In this document: positions 17,306 to 26,574 of the stretch, one piece after another
Numbering within the stretch: position 1 is the first letter of the stretch
Layout of the letters: every line of letters starts with the position of its first letter
Source of the DNA: Tistrella bauzanensis
GTDB lineage: Bacteria; Pseudomonadota; Alphaproteobacteria; Tistrellales; Tistrellaceae
Assembly: GCF_014636235.1 (NCBI RefSeq)
Contig: NZ_BMDZ01000043.1
Coordinates: 1-48,323, forward strand
DNA length: 48,323 bases
Reading direction: 5' to 3'
The notes under the pieces: generated by a model
Databases searched by the model: none
What the model saw: only the letters and a program-made list of their open reading frames with translations
Told to the model about the DNA's origin: nothing
Translations under genes and position numbers: made by a program

Positions 17306-17509
17306 ATGACCGCCTTCATTCCCGGCGTCATCTCGCTCAAGAACCTGATCGCCCGGACGGTCCGGTGGCGCCTGGAGCGTCGGACCTATGCCGAGCTGAA
17401 GTCGCTCGACGACCGCATGCTGGCCGATATCGGCATCTCGCGTGGCGAGATCCGCTCGGTCGCCTCGCATGGCCGCCATGGCCATGAGGCCGCCGGCTTC
17501 GGCGCCTGA
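17306..17509 (+). CDS. DUF1127 (YjiS-like) small RNA-binding-type protein, 67 aa
   Basis: Small basic protein with a C-terminal DUF1127 domain, about residues 20-52, with the family core TYAELKSLDDRMLADIGIS and then RGEIRS. DUF1127 proteins are abundant in Alphaproteobacteria and act in RNA turnover and metabolic adjustment; CcaF1 of Rhodobacter sphaeroides is one. AAGGAG lies nine bases before the ATG. Directly downstream is a run of C-rich-loop hairpins ending in a strong terminator, the same arrangement as ccaF1 with the CcsR sRNAs, so this mRNA is probably the head of an sRNA-generating transcript. Confidence 0.9.
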   Translation: MTAFIPGVISLKNLIARTVRWRLERRTYAELKSLDDRMLADIGISRGEIRSVASHGRHGHEAAGFGA

Positions 17510-17922
17510 CCGGCAGACCTGTCTCCGATCGGCCCGCTGCCTGGTCGGAGACACGGCAAGTTTCGCGTCGAAAGGCTGCCCTCCCTCGGCCCGACGACGC
17601 GCCTAACTGAAGCGCTTCCCCCGCTTCAGACGACCGGAGCCCTCCGCCGCCCTCCCTCGGTATAGGGCTCCAACACCAGGACGGTGTCTGCTGCGCCTCG
17701 CCCCCTGCCCTCCCTCAGGGGCACGAGAGCTGCGCGACACCAGACGACGGAGCCGGTTGATCCCCACTTGCGATCCCCCGGCGATGCTCTGAACGACGGC
17801 CCGGCCGCCCTCCCTCGGCCCGCCCGTCGGCCCCCTCCCCAGGGGCATTGCGTCGCTGCCGCAAGCCAACCGGACCCCGCATGAACGGCCCCGACGCCTC
17901 CCCCGTCGGGGCCGTTTTTTTG
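17510..17922 (+). ncRNA. Cuckoo/CcsR-like array of C-rich-loop hairpin sRNAs downstream of DUF1127
   Basis: No protein gene is supported, but the stretch folds into successive stem-loops: 17521-17528/17545-17552; 17564-17570/17595-17601; 17607-17614/17622-17629; 17636-17643/17664-17671; 17702-17707/17716-17721 (nested in 17683-17688/17736-17741); 17795-17799/17824-17828; 17830-17834/17842-17846; and terminator stem 17884-17896/17904-17916. All but the first put an unpaired pyrimidine motif in the loop: CCCTCCCTC four times, plus CTTCCCC, CTCCCCA and CCTCCCC. These are anti-Shine-Dalgarno-like, close to the CCUCCUCCC loops of the cuckoo RNA family found after DUF1127 genes. Individual RNA ends cannot be placed. 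Confidence 0.7.
17884..17921 (+). terminator. Strong terminator ending the DUF1127-sRNA transcript
   Basis: Perfect 13-bp stem 17884-17896 / 17904-17916, loop CCTCCCC, and a T7 run (17915-17921). The loop itself carries the C-rich motif of the array. Confidence 0.9.
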
Positions 17923-17972
17923 TCTAGCATCCCCCCTCGACGGCGCAGATCGCATCAGGTGCCGGCGCCAGA

Positions 17973-19804
<1,832 letters not shown>

Positions 19805-19808
<4 letters not shown>

Positions 19809-20677
19809 GACAGCCACCGTTTGCGCCGCTTGTAATGCTTGATGTCCCGGAACGACCGGCCGGCACCGTCCTCGCCACCATGGCCCAGATAGAATTCCTG
19901 GACGTCCTGGTTGGCTGCAAGCTCGGCCGGCGTACCGTCGATGACCACCCGGCCGCTTTCCATGATGTAGGCGTAATCGGCAACCGCCAGCGCGATCGCG
20001 GCGTTCTGCTCCACCAGCAGCACGGCCGTCCCGCGCTCGCGGTTGATCCGCAGCACGATCGAGAAGATCTCCTCCACCACCATCGGCGCCAGACCCAGCG
20101 ACGGCTCGTCCAGCATGATCAGTTGCGGATCAGCAACCAGGGCGCGGCCAATGGCCAGCATCTGCTGTTCGCCACCCGACAGATAGCCGGCCAGCCCCTT
20201 GCGGCGTTCCTTCAGCCGCGGGAAATAGCCATAAACCATCTCGATCGGATCGCCCGCATCGCCACCGGACGCGCGCCGGCCGCCTTTACGGGCATAGGTC
20301 GCGGCGGTCAGGTTCTCCTCGACCGTCAGATCCTCGAACACCCGCCGGCCCTCCATCACATGGAACAGGCCATCATGCACCAGGCTGTCGGGCGCCCGCC
20401 CCCAGGCCTCATGGCCACGAAACCGGATATGGCCGGCGGTCAGCCCGCCATTCTCCAGCCGGATCAAGCCGGACACGGTCTTGAGGGTCGTCGACTTGCC
20501 GGCCCCGTTGGCGCCAAGCAGGGCCACGATCGCGCCGGGTGCAACCCGGATCGACAGACCGCGCAGCACCTGGACCGTGTGATTATAGACGACCTCGATA
20601 TTCTCGATGTCGAGCAGCGGCGGCGCGTGATCCCCTGCCTTGCCTGCGGGATCTGAACGGGATGCGGCAATGGTCAT
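19805..20677 (-). CDS. livF: LIV-type ABC ATP-binding protein (LivF-like), 290 aa
   Basis: Walker A LLGANGAGKSTTLKTVSGL, Q-loop region GLFHVMEGRRVFEDLTVEEN, signature YLSGGEQQMLAIGRALV, Walker B LIMLDEPSLGLAP, and switch VEQNAAIALAVAD. Unlike standard LivF (~235 aa) it has a ~20-residue N-terminal leader, an insert (RKGGRRASGGDAG), and a ~25-residue basic tail (HYKRRKRWLS). Such longer LivF forms accompany acyl-CoA-ligase-containing LIV operons. It is coupled to the ligase gene by ATGA. Confidence 0.9.
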
Positions 20678-20757
20678 CGGGCGGACTTCCAGATCGGGGG
20701 CCGGCGGTCCTGGCGCCCAGACAAGGCATCACGACCACCGGCGGATGATGGCGACAC

Positions 20758-21996
20758 TCAGGTCAACGCGATCCAGTCCGAGGCCGGGACATAGCGCTTT
20801 TCCGAGAACTTGACCTGATAGATCCGGCCGACCGGCACCGAATGGCCCTTCAGCGACACCGGCAGGCCCATGATGCCGCCGGTATCCCAGCCCTCGATGC
20901 TCTCCAATGCCGCCTTCATGGCCTTGGCCGACATGTCGCCGCCGGCAGCCAACGTGCGGCGGGCGATCTCGGTGAAGAGCATGCCGGTAAACCAGCTCGC
21001 GACATAGGGTACCGGCCGATAGGTCACGTCCGGCGCGACCTTCCTGGTATAGGCGCGCATGGCATCCAGATTGGGTCCGTTGGCGTCACTGTCATAATAG
21101 TTGTAAGGCATAACCCCCATGAAGCCGTCGGATGGCTCGCCGACCTGATCGATCAGCAGTTTGTCCATGGTGTAATAGGTGCCCATGAACTTGGTCTTCA
21201 GGCCCATCTGCTTCATCTGGACGATGAATTCATTGATCGGTGACAGCACATAACCGTGGAAGATCACATAATCAGGCCGCGACCGCCGCAGCTTCAACAC
21301 CTCGGCCGACACGTCCACGCTGCCCGGCTTGGTGACGATCTCGTCGACCAGTTCCAGCCCCAGCGTCTTGATCCGCGCCTTGGCCGACGCGATCGGATCG
21401 CGGCCGAACTCGGTGTCGCTATAGACCAGCGCGACCTTGGGTGCCGCACCACCGCTCGCCTCGGCCTTGATATATTCCAGCAGGATGCCGACCTGCTCGG
21501 CATAACTGGGGCCGGCAATGAAATGATAGGGGTAGCGCTGCGGATCGGCCAGTTCCGAGGCGAAACTCGCCCCCGACATCACCGTGCTGCCAAGCTGGTT
21601 CAGCTCCGACGCGATCGCTTTCTCGAAGCCGGTGCTGTCGCCGAAATAGAATTGCGGCTTATGGGCGGCGGTGATCTTCTTGAATGCCGCCACCGACACA
21701 TCGACCTTATAGCCGGTGTCCTCCATGACATAGCGGACCTTGCGGCCGTCGATGCCGCCATTCTCGTTCAACCATTCGACATAATCGTTCAGGCCCTGAT
21801 GACCGGCGATGCCGGCGAAGGCGAACACGCCGGTCATCGGCAGCGAGCCGCCGATCACGATCTCGTCGGCCGCCAGCGCGATCCGGGGACCGAAGCCGGT
21901 CTTCAGCGCCAGGCCCAGCGCCGCCGCCGCCCCACCATATTTCAGCACGTCACGCCGCGAGGCGGCCCCCTGAACCGTGCTCATGATCCTGCTCAT
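20758..21996 (-). CDS. LIV-type ABC substrate-binding protein with Tat signal, 412 aa
   Basis: Periplasmic binding protein (Peripla_BP_6). The N-terminus carries a twin-arginine signal (SRRDVLKYGG then a hydrophobic AAAALGLAL), with the likely cleavage after IALAA. Mature protein starts DEIVIGGSLPMTGVFAFAG. Characteristic blocks: NENGGIDGRKVRYVMEDTG, YFGDSTGFEKAIASEL, VALVYSDTEFGRDP and PYVASWFTGMLF. Tat export implies folding before export. Two Met codons (21996 and 21984) are possible starts. It lies between livF and livM in the operon. Confidence 0.92.
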   Translation of the reverse strand: MSRIMSTVQGAASRRDVLKYGGAAAALGLALKTGFGPRIALAADEIVIGGSLPMTGVFAFAGIAGHQGLNDYVEWLNENGGIDGRKVRYVMEDTGYKVDVSVAAFKKITAAHKPQFYFGDSTGFEKAIASELNQLGSTVMSGASFASELADPQRYPYHFIAGPSYAEQVGILLEYIKAEASGGAAPKVALVYSDTEFGRDPIASAKARIKTLGLELVDEIVTKPGSVDVSAEVLKLRRSRPDYVIFHGYVLSPINEFIVQMKQMGLKTKFMGTYYTMDKLLIDQVGEPSDGFMGVMPYNYYDSDANGPNLDAMRAYTRKVAPDVTYRPVPYVASWFTGMLFTEIARRTLAAGGDMSAKAMKAALESIEGWDTGGIMGLPVSLKGHSVPVGRIYQVKFSEKRYVPASDWIALT

Positions 21997-22077
21997 GATG
22001 TGTCTCCTCCCAAAGCGCCACCGGTTCGTGCCGGCGGTCGTGCATGCATGTCGTTGCCGTGGTCCGCCGTCCCGACA

Positions 22078-23121
22078 TCAGGTCCGGAATGGCCACAGAT
22101 GGAAGAACCGTCTGAGCCGGCGCCACATTTCGGCCAGCCCATGGGGTTCGAAGATCAGGAACAGCACGATCAGCAGGCCGAACACCACCTCGCGCATCGG
22201 CGACAGCACCACCGGCGCCTGCGGATAGAACGGTGTCACTGCCGAGGTGATGAAGCGCAGCGCCTCAGGCACCAGGGTCATGAAGATCGCGCCCAGAATG
22301 CCGCCCATGATCGTGCCCATGCCACCGACGATGATCGCCGCCAGAAAGAAGATCGACATGGTCAGCGGAAAGCTCTCAGGCGTCACCACCCGGAAGAAAT
22401 AGGCGAACAGCCCGCCGGCGACACCGGCATAGAACGAGCTGAGCGCGAAGGCATAGAGCTTCCAGCGCAGCAGATCGATGCCCAGCACCTCGGCCGAGAT
22501 GTCGCGGTCGCGGATGGCGATGAAGGCGCGCCCCACCCGGGTGCGGAACAGGTTGCGTGCGCCCATGCAGGCCAGCACCGCCAGCGCCATGATCAGCCAG
22601 TACATGTCCCGGTCGCGGTCGAGCACATAGCCGAACAGCGATGCCGGCGGAATGCTGATGCCGCCGATGCCGCCGGTGACCGGATCCCAATGCGCGAACA
22701 CGAAATGCAGGATGACGCTGGCGGCCAGGGTGGCGATCGCCAGATACAGACCCTTGACCCTGAGCGATGGCAGGCCGACCAGCACGCCGAAGGCCGCCGA
22801 TGCGAGCCCGGCCAGCGGCAGCGTGAAGATGAACGGCACCCCCCAGCGGCTGGCAAGCACCGCCACGGTATAGCCGCCAAGCCCCATGAAGGCGGCCTGC
22901 CCCAGCGAGATCTGGCCGGTGAAGCCGGTCAGGATGTTCAGCCCGGTGGCGCTGATCACGTTGATCGCGACCAGACAGGCCAGATAGATCGTGTAGTCAT
23001 TGCCGATCAACGGGAACGCCGCGATCAGAACCAGCAGGGCCGTGAACCACGCCCGGCGTACCGGCGTGTCCAGGATCTGCTCGTCGGCGATATAGCTGGT
23101 CTTGGCGTCACCGATACGCAT
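22078..23121 (-). CDS. livM: LIV-type ABC permease (LivM-like), 347 aa
   Basis: Inner-membrane permease with ~9 hydrophobic segments. LivM hallmarks: GLNILTGFTGQISLGQAAFMG, LRVKGLYLAIATLAASVIL, loop RVGRAFIAIRDRDISAEVLG in the EAA position, and IIVGGMGTIMGGILGAIF. Its C-terminus ends EPHGLAEMWRRLRRFFHLWPF, as in relatives. It lies 44 bp after the livH stop and 81 bp before the binding protein start, within one operon. Confidence 0.92.
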   Translation of the reverse strand: MRIGDAKTSYIADEQILDTPVRRAWFTALLVLIAAFPLIGNDYTIYLACLVAINVISATGLNILTGFTGQISLGQAAFMGLGGYTVAVLASRWGVPFIFTLPLAGLASAAFGVLVGLPSLRVKGLYLAIATLAASVILHFVFAHWDPVTGGIGGISIPPASLFGYVLDRDRDMYWLIMALAVLACMGARNLFRTRVGRAFIAIRDRDISAEVLGIDLLRWKLYAFALSSFYAGVAGGLFAYFFRVVTPESFPLTMSIFFLAAIIVGGMGTIMGGILGAIFMTLVPEALRFITSAVTPFYPQAPVVLSPMREVVFGLLIVLFLIFEPHGLAEMWRRLRRFFHLWPFRT

Positions 23122-23165
23122 CGCGGGTCATGTCTCCGGTGGCGTGGCGCGAGGGCATCGACCCT

Positions 23166-24080
23166 CTACAGCCGTTCGATCTCGCGGGTGCCGAACAGGC
23201 CATAGGGGCGCGCGATCAGGATCAGGGCCAGCAGCGAGAAGGTGGCGAGCTGGCGGTATTCGCCGCCCAGATAGGTGCCGGCGATGGTTTCGAACCAGCC
23301 GACGAACAACCCGCCGATCAGCGCCCCCAATATGCTGTCCAGCCCGCCCAGGATCACGATCACCAGGATCGACAGCCCGACCACGCCCATCTGCGGGCTG
23401 AGGCCGCCGCTGGCCGCGACCAGTATCCCTGAAATGGCTGCCGCGAAGGCCCCGGCGATCCAGGCCGCCGAGAACACCTTCGGCACCGCGATGCCCATGG
23501 AATATGCCGCCGCCTGATCGGATGCCGTGGCCCTGAGCGCCACGCCCCCGCGCGAGAAGCGGAAATACAGCAGATAGATGGCGATCACGCAGGCGGCGAT
23601 GATAAAGGCCCAGGCCGATTTGGGCGCCACATACATCTCGCCGATGAACAGCGGTTCGCCGGGCAGGAAATCGGGTAGCAATTGCGGATCGGCGGTCCAC
23701 AGCATCTCGGCCAGCCCGATCAGCACACTGGCGATGCCGATCGTGACCATCACCACCGAAATCGGGTTCTCACCCAGCATGGGTCGGATCGCCACCCGCT
23801 CGATCACCCCGCCCAGCAGCGAGCCGCCGATCACCGCCAGCGGCAGCGACACATACCATGGCCAGTCCAGCAGGCCGGCGAAGGTCAGGAACAGATAGGC
23901 CGAGATCATCATCATTTCGCCCACGGCGAAGTTGATGACCCGCGTCGCCTTGTAGATGATCACGAACCCGAGCGCGATCAGCGCATACAGCCCGCCGGTC
24001 GCCAGCCCTGCAAGGCTGACCTCCCCGAAGAACAGCCAATCCAACGGCCGCCTCCCCTCTCGCGCATGGAAATCCGCCAC
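23166..24080 (-). CDS. livH: LIV-type ABC permease (LivH-like), 304 aa
   Basis: Inner-membrane permease. LivH features: GGLYALIALGFVIIYKATR, INFAVGEMMMISAYL (the normal NFAxGE segment), loop FSRGGVALRATASDQAAAYS, and VILGGLDSILGALIGGL. The exact start is uncertain: 24080 gives a hydrophilic ~15-residue leader, and the first hydrophobic segment begins near WLFFGEVSLAG. It lies 36 bp downstream of the livG stop. Confidence 0.9.
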   Translation of the reverse strand: MADFHAREGRRPLDWLFFGEVSLAGLATGGLYALIALGFVIIYKATRVINFAVGEMMMISAYLFLTFAGLLDWPWYVSLPLAVIGGSLLGGVIERVAIRPMLGENPISVVMVTIGIASVLIGLAEMLWTADPQLLPDFLPGEPLFIGEMYVAPKSAWAFIIAACVIAIYLLYFRFSRGGVALRATASDQAAAYSMGIAVPKVFSAAWIAGAFAAAISGILVAASGGLSPQMGVVGLSILVIVILGGLDSILGALIGGLFVGWFETIAGTYLGGEYRQLATFSLLALILIARPYGLFGTREIERL

Positions 24081-24116
24081 TGTGCCAATGGCGATGGTCG
24101 CCGGGTCGCCGCCGGA

Positions 24117-24932
24117 TCAGGCGGCTTCCTGTCCCGCCATCAATCGTTCCCGCATCTGGCCGACATCGCCGGCGCCCAGATAGGCACGGATCACCTCAGG
24201 ATCGCCCTGGACATCGGCGGGGCGCCCTGCCGCGATCTGCCGGCCGAAATTCAGCACCACGACATGATCGGAGATATCCATCACCAGGCTCATATCGTGT
24301 TCGACCATCAGCACGGTGACGCCCCATTCATCCTTCACGTCCAGGATGAAGCGGGCCATGTCCTCGCGTTCCTCGCGGTTCATGCCGGCCACCGGTTCGT
24401 CCAGCATCAGCACCGATGGCCGCATCGCCAGGGCACGCGCCAGTTCCACCCGCTTCTGAAGGCCGTATGGCAGGGCGCCGACCGGCAGACCGCGGATATG
24501 GTCGATTTCCAGGAAATCGATGATCCGCTCCTCGACCTCGCGCCGCAGCCGTGCTTCCTCGGCGCGGGCGCGGCCGCGATAGATCAGCGCGTCCACCAGC
24601 CCGGTCTTCAGATGCACATGTGCGCCGAGTTTGATGTTGTCGAGCACGGTCATGCCGCGGAACAAGGCGATATTCTGGAAGGTGCGAGCCAGGCCCAGCG
24701 CCGCGCGGGCCGGCGGCTTCAGCCGGCTGATGTCGCGGCCACGATACCGCACGCGCCCGCTATCGGGCTTGTAGAACCCCGATATCGCGTTGAACAGCGA
24801 GGTCTTGCCCGCGCCGTTCGGGCCGATCACCGTCGTGATCGAGCCTTCTTCGACGGTCAGCGATACATCGGTCAGGGCAGCCACGCCGCCGAATTTCAAT
24901 CCGATGCCCTCAACCTCCAGGACAGCGGTCAT
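24117..24932 (-). CDS. livG: LIV-type ABC ATP-binding protein (LivG-like), 271 aa
   Basis: First gene of the second LIV operon. Walker A IGPNGAGKTSLFNAISGFY, LivG-type loop LARTFQNIALFRGMTVLDNI, signature LPYGLQKRVELARALAM (an LPYGxQ variant, common in LivG), Walker B VLMLDEPVAGMN, and H-loop MVEHDMSLVMDISD. Start at ATG 24932 (MTAVLEVEG) preferred over the GTG nine bases upstream. A sigma-70-like promoter and a palindrome lie 156-203 bp upstream. Confidence 0.92.
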   Translation of the reverse strand: MTAVLEVEGIGLKFGGVAALTDVSLTVEEGSITTVIGPNGAGKTSLFNAISGFYKPDSGRVRYRGRDISRLKPPARAALGLARTFQNIALFRGMTVLDNIKLGAHVHLKTGLVDALIYRGRARAEEARLRREVEERIIDFLEIDHIRGLPVGALPYGLQKRVELARALAMRPSVLMLDEPVAGMNREEREDMARFILDVKDEWGVTVLMVEHDMSLVMDISDHVVVLNFGRQIAAGRPADVQGDPEVIRAYLGAGDVGQMRERLMAGQEAA

Positions 24933-25087
24933 GATCGGCACCGGCAGCCGGACGGATGCGCCGGACGCACCTCACCCGCCCCTGCGGCATGCCTCTCGGC
25001 ATGTCGTCGCGTGCAGTCGTTCACCGGTAATGTCTCCCTCCCTCACGGGGCGGTCTTTGTTATTTTCGGAACCGCTCCCGTGTCTTC

Positions 25088-25116
25088 AGGCTAGGAAACT
25101 GTCGCAGCCGCGTCAA
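25088..25116 (-). promoter_or_regulatory. Candidate sigma-70 promoter of the LIV-acyl-CoA ligase operon
   Basis: Minus strand TTGACG (25111-25116), 17-bp spacer, TAGCCT (25088-25093). Good -35 and weak -10, oriented toward livG with a ~150-base leader. Confidence 0.45.
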
Positions 25117-25123
25117 TCCCGTT

Positions 25124-25135
25124 TACCCACGGGTA
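25124..25135. promoter_or_regulatory. Palindrome upstream of the LIV operon promoter
   Basis: TACCC-AC-GGGTA, a perfect 5-2-5 inverted repeat eight bases upstream of the candidate -35. Position suits an activator or repressor site; the regulator is unknown. Confidence 0.4.
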
Positions 25136-25220
25136 GAAAATTTCCATGTCGTCGAACGTATCAATGATCATGATCTTCGGGCGCCGGCGCGGCGCGGAAG
25201 CGCGTGCCGGCGCCGCCCGA

Positions 25221-26264
25221 TCAGCGCCGCACGAACCGCCAGATACCGTCCGTCCCGATCTCACGACGGATCAACCCCTGGTGAACCAGGTTGTTGATAT
25301 GGGCCAGCGCCTCGCCGGTGGCGAAGACCAGTTGCTGTGCATCCAGAGTCCGGTTGCCGAACAGCAGCGGGAAGGTGTCGCGTACCGTCATCGGTCGCTC
25401 ACCGCAGGCGGTCAGGATGGCATCCAGCCGGTCGCGGTGATGGGCCGCCAGGGCGTTCACCCGGAAATGCAGGCCATGGAACGGCGCGTCATGCGATGGC
25501 AGAACCAGCGTGTCTTCGGGAAGCTCCAGGAATTGCGGCATGTCGGCCAGGAACATGGCCAGCGGATCGCCATCGGGTTCGGCCGGCCAGACCGCAATAT
25601 TGGGGCTGATCCGCGGCAGAACCTGATCGCCTGAAATCAGCACCCGGCGCGCCGGCGAATACAGCGACACATGCTCGACCGCATGGCCCCGGCCGATCAG
25701 CAGCTGCCAGTCATCGCCGGCCATGCGCAATGGCGTGTCACGCGACATGCGGGTGAAGCTCTGCGGCAGTTCAGACACACCCTTGCGATAGCCGCTGGTG
25801 CGGCCGTGAATGCCCTCGATCTCGTCAGGCGTCAGACCCGCTTTCTGATAATAGGCAAGCCTGGCGTCGTGGTTGCCCGAGGCGACCTCGTACCAGACCG
25901 ACCGCGCCATCAGCCATTCGCCAAGCGAGGCATGGAACCGCGCACCGGGCCAGCGGCGCACCATCCAGCCGGCAAGTCCCATATGGTCGGGATGGAAATG
26001 GGTGACCACGACCCGGGTGACCGGACGTCCCTGAAGCGTGGCCTCGAAGACCTGTTCCCACATATCGGTGGTCATGCGGGTGTTGATGCCGGTATCGACG
26101 ACGGCCCAGCCGTCCTCGCCTTCATCCACCAGCCACAGATTGATGTGGTTGAGCGCAAATGGCAGCGGCATCCGGACCCAATAGATGCCTGGTGCGACTT
26201 CTAGACTGTGTCCCGGCTCCGGGCGGGTGTCGAGGGGATAGACAATCCCGGCGGCACGATCCAT
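25221..26264 (-). CDS. Metallo-beta-lactamase-fold hydrolase, 347 aa
   Basis: MBL-superfamily hydrolase with the zinc motif VVVTHFHPDHMGLAG (HxHxDH, about 99-113), a downstream ligand His in RGHAVEHVSLYSP, Asp in LISGDQVLPR, and a late His in LVLPSHDAPFHGL. A C-terminal winged-helix-like segment (HINNLVHQGLIRREI) fits the glyoxalase II-like/LACTB2-like group often linked with acyl-CoA metabolism. Start at 26264 has AGGAAAGG upstream. Substrate unknown. Co-directional with the acyl-CoA dehydrogenase upstream but separated by 310 bp. Confidence 0.88.
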   Translation of the reverse strand: MDRAAGIVYPLDTRPEPGHSLEVAPGIYWVRMPLPFALNHINLWLVDEGEDGWAVVDTGINTRMTTDMWEQVFEATLQGRPVTRVVVTHFHPDHMGLAGWMVRRWPGARFHASLGEWLMARSVWYEVASGNHDARLAYYQKAGLTPDEIEGIHGRTSGYRKGVSELPQSFTRMSRDTPLRMAGDDWQLLIGRGHAVEHVSLYSPARRVLISGDQVLPRISPNIAVWPAEPDGDPLAMFLADMPQFLELPEDTLVLPSHDAPFHGLHFRVNALAAHHRDRLDAILTACGERPMTVRDTFPLLFGNRTLDAQQLVFATGEALAHINNLVHQGLIRREIGTDGIWRFVRR

Positions 26265-26491
26265 GATTTTGCCTTTCCTAGCATCACCTCCCCCTCTTGC
26301 GAATACGATCGGCAGGCCCTGCGGCCATGCCTTGCCGGCGGATCCGCGCCTCTGCGGGTGCGTGGTCCTGCCGACTGGCTTCCGGAGCGAGCGGCTCGTT
26401 GACAATGGCCGCCATCTGGTCCGGTGGTGCAAGCCTCCGCCCTGAAGGGGGCCTGCGTCAACATGTCAGCAATCCTGACCGATCAGATCAG

Positions 26492-26516
26492 GGCGGCCCC
26501 CATGCCGGGGGCCGCC
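26492..26516 (-). terminator. GC-rich hairpin after the acyl-CoA dehydrogenase gene
   Basis: Perfect 10-bp stem 26492-26501 / 26507-26516, five-base loop, 58 bp after the acyl-CoA dehydrogenase stop. No T-run follows, so it may be Rho-assisted or a 3'-end stabiliser. The rest of 26265-26574 holds the MBL gene leader and nothing else recognisable. Confidence 0.45.
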
Positions 26517-26574
26517 ACTGTCCGATGTCCGATCGCCGTTCAGATCTGGTCCGTCTTGCCGTCCGCCCGGATGA

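Noticed and set aside
17603-17869. Minus-strand frames of 88-109 aa across the hairpin array
   Set aside because: Arg/Gly-rich shadows of a hairpin-dense non-coding stretch, with no ribosome site and no family features.
17506-17922. CRISPR array downstream of DUF1127
   Set aside because: Repeats are short loop motifs in hairpins of different stems and spacing, not uniform repeats with equal spacers.
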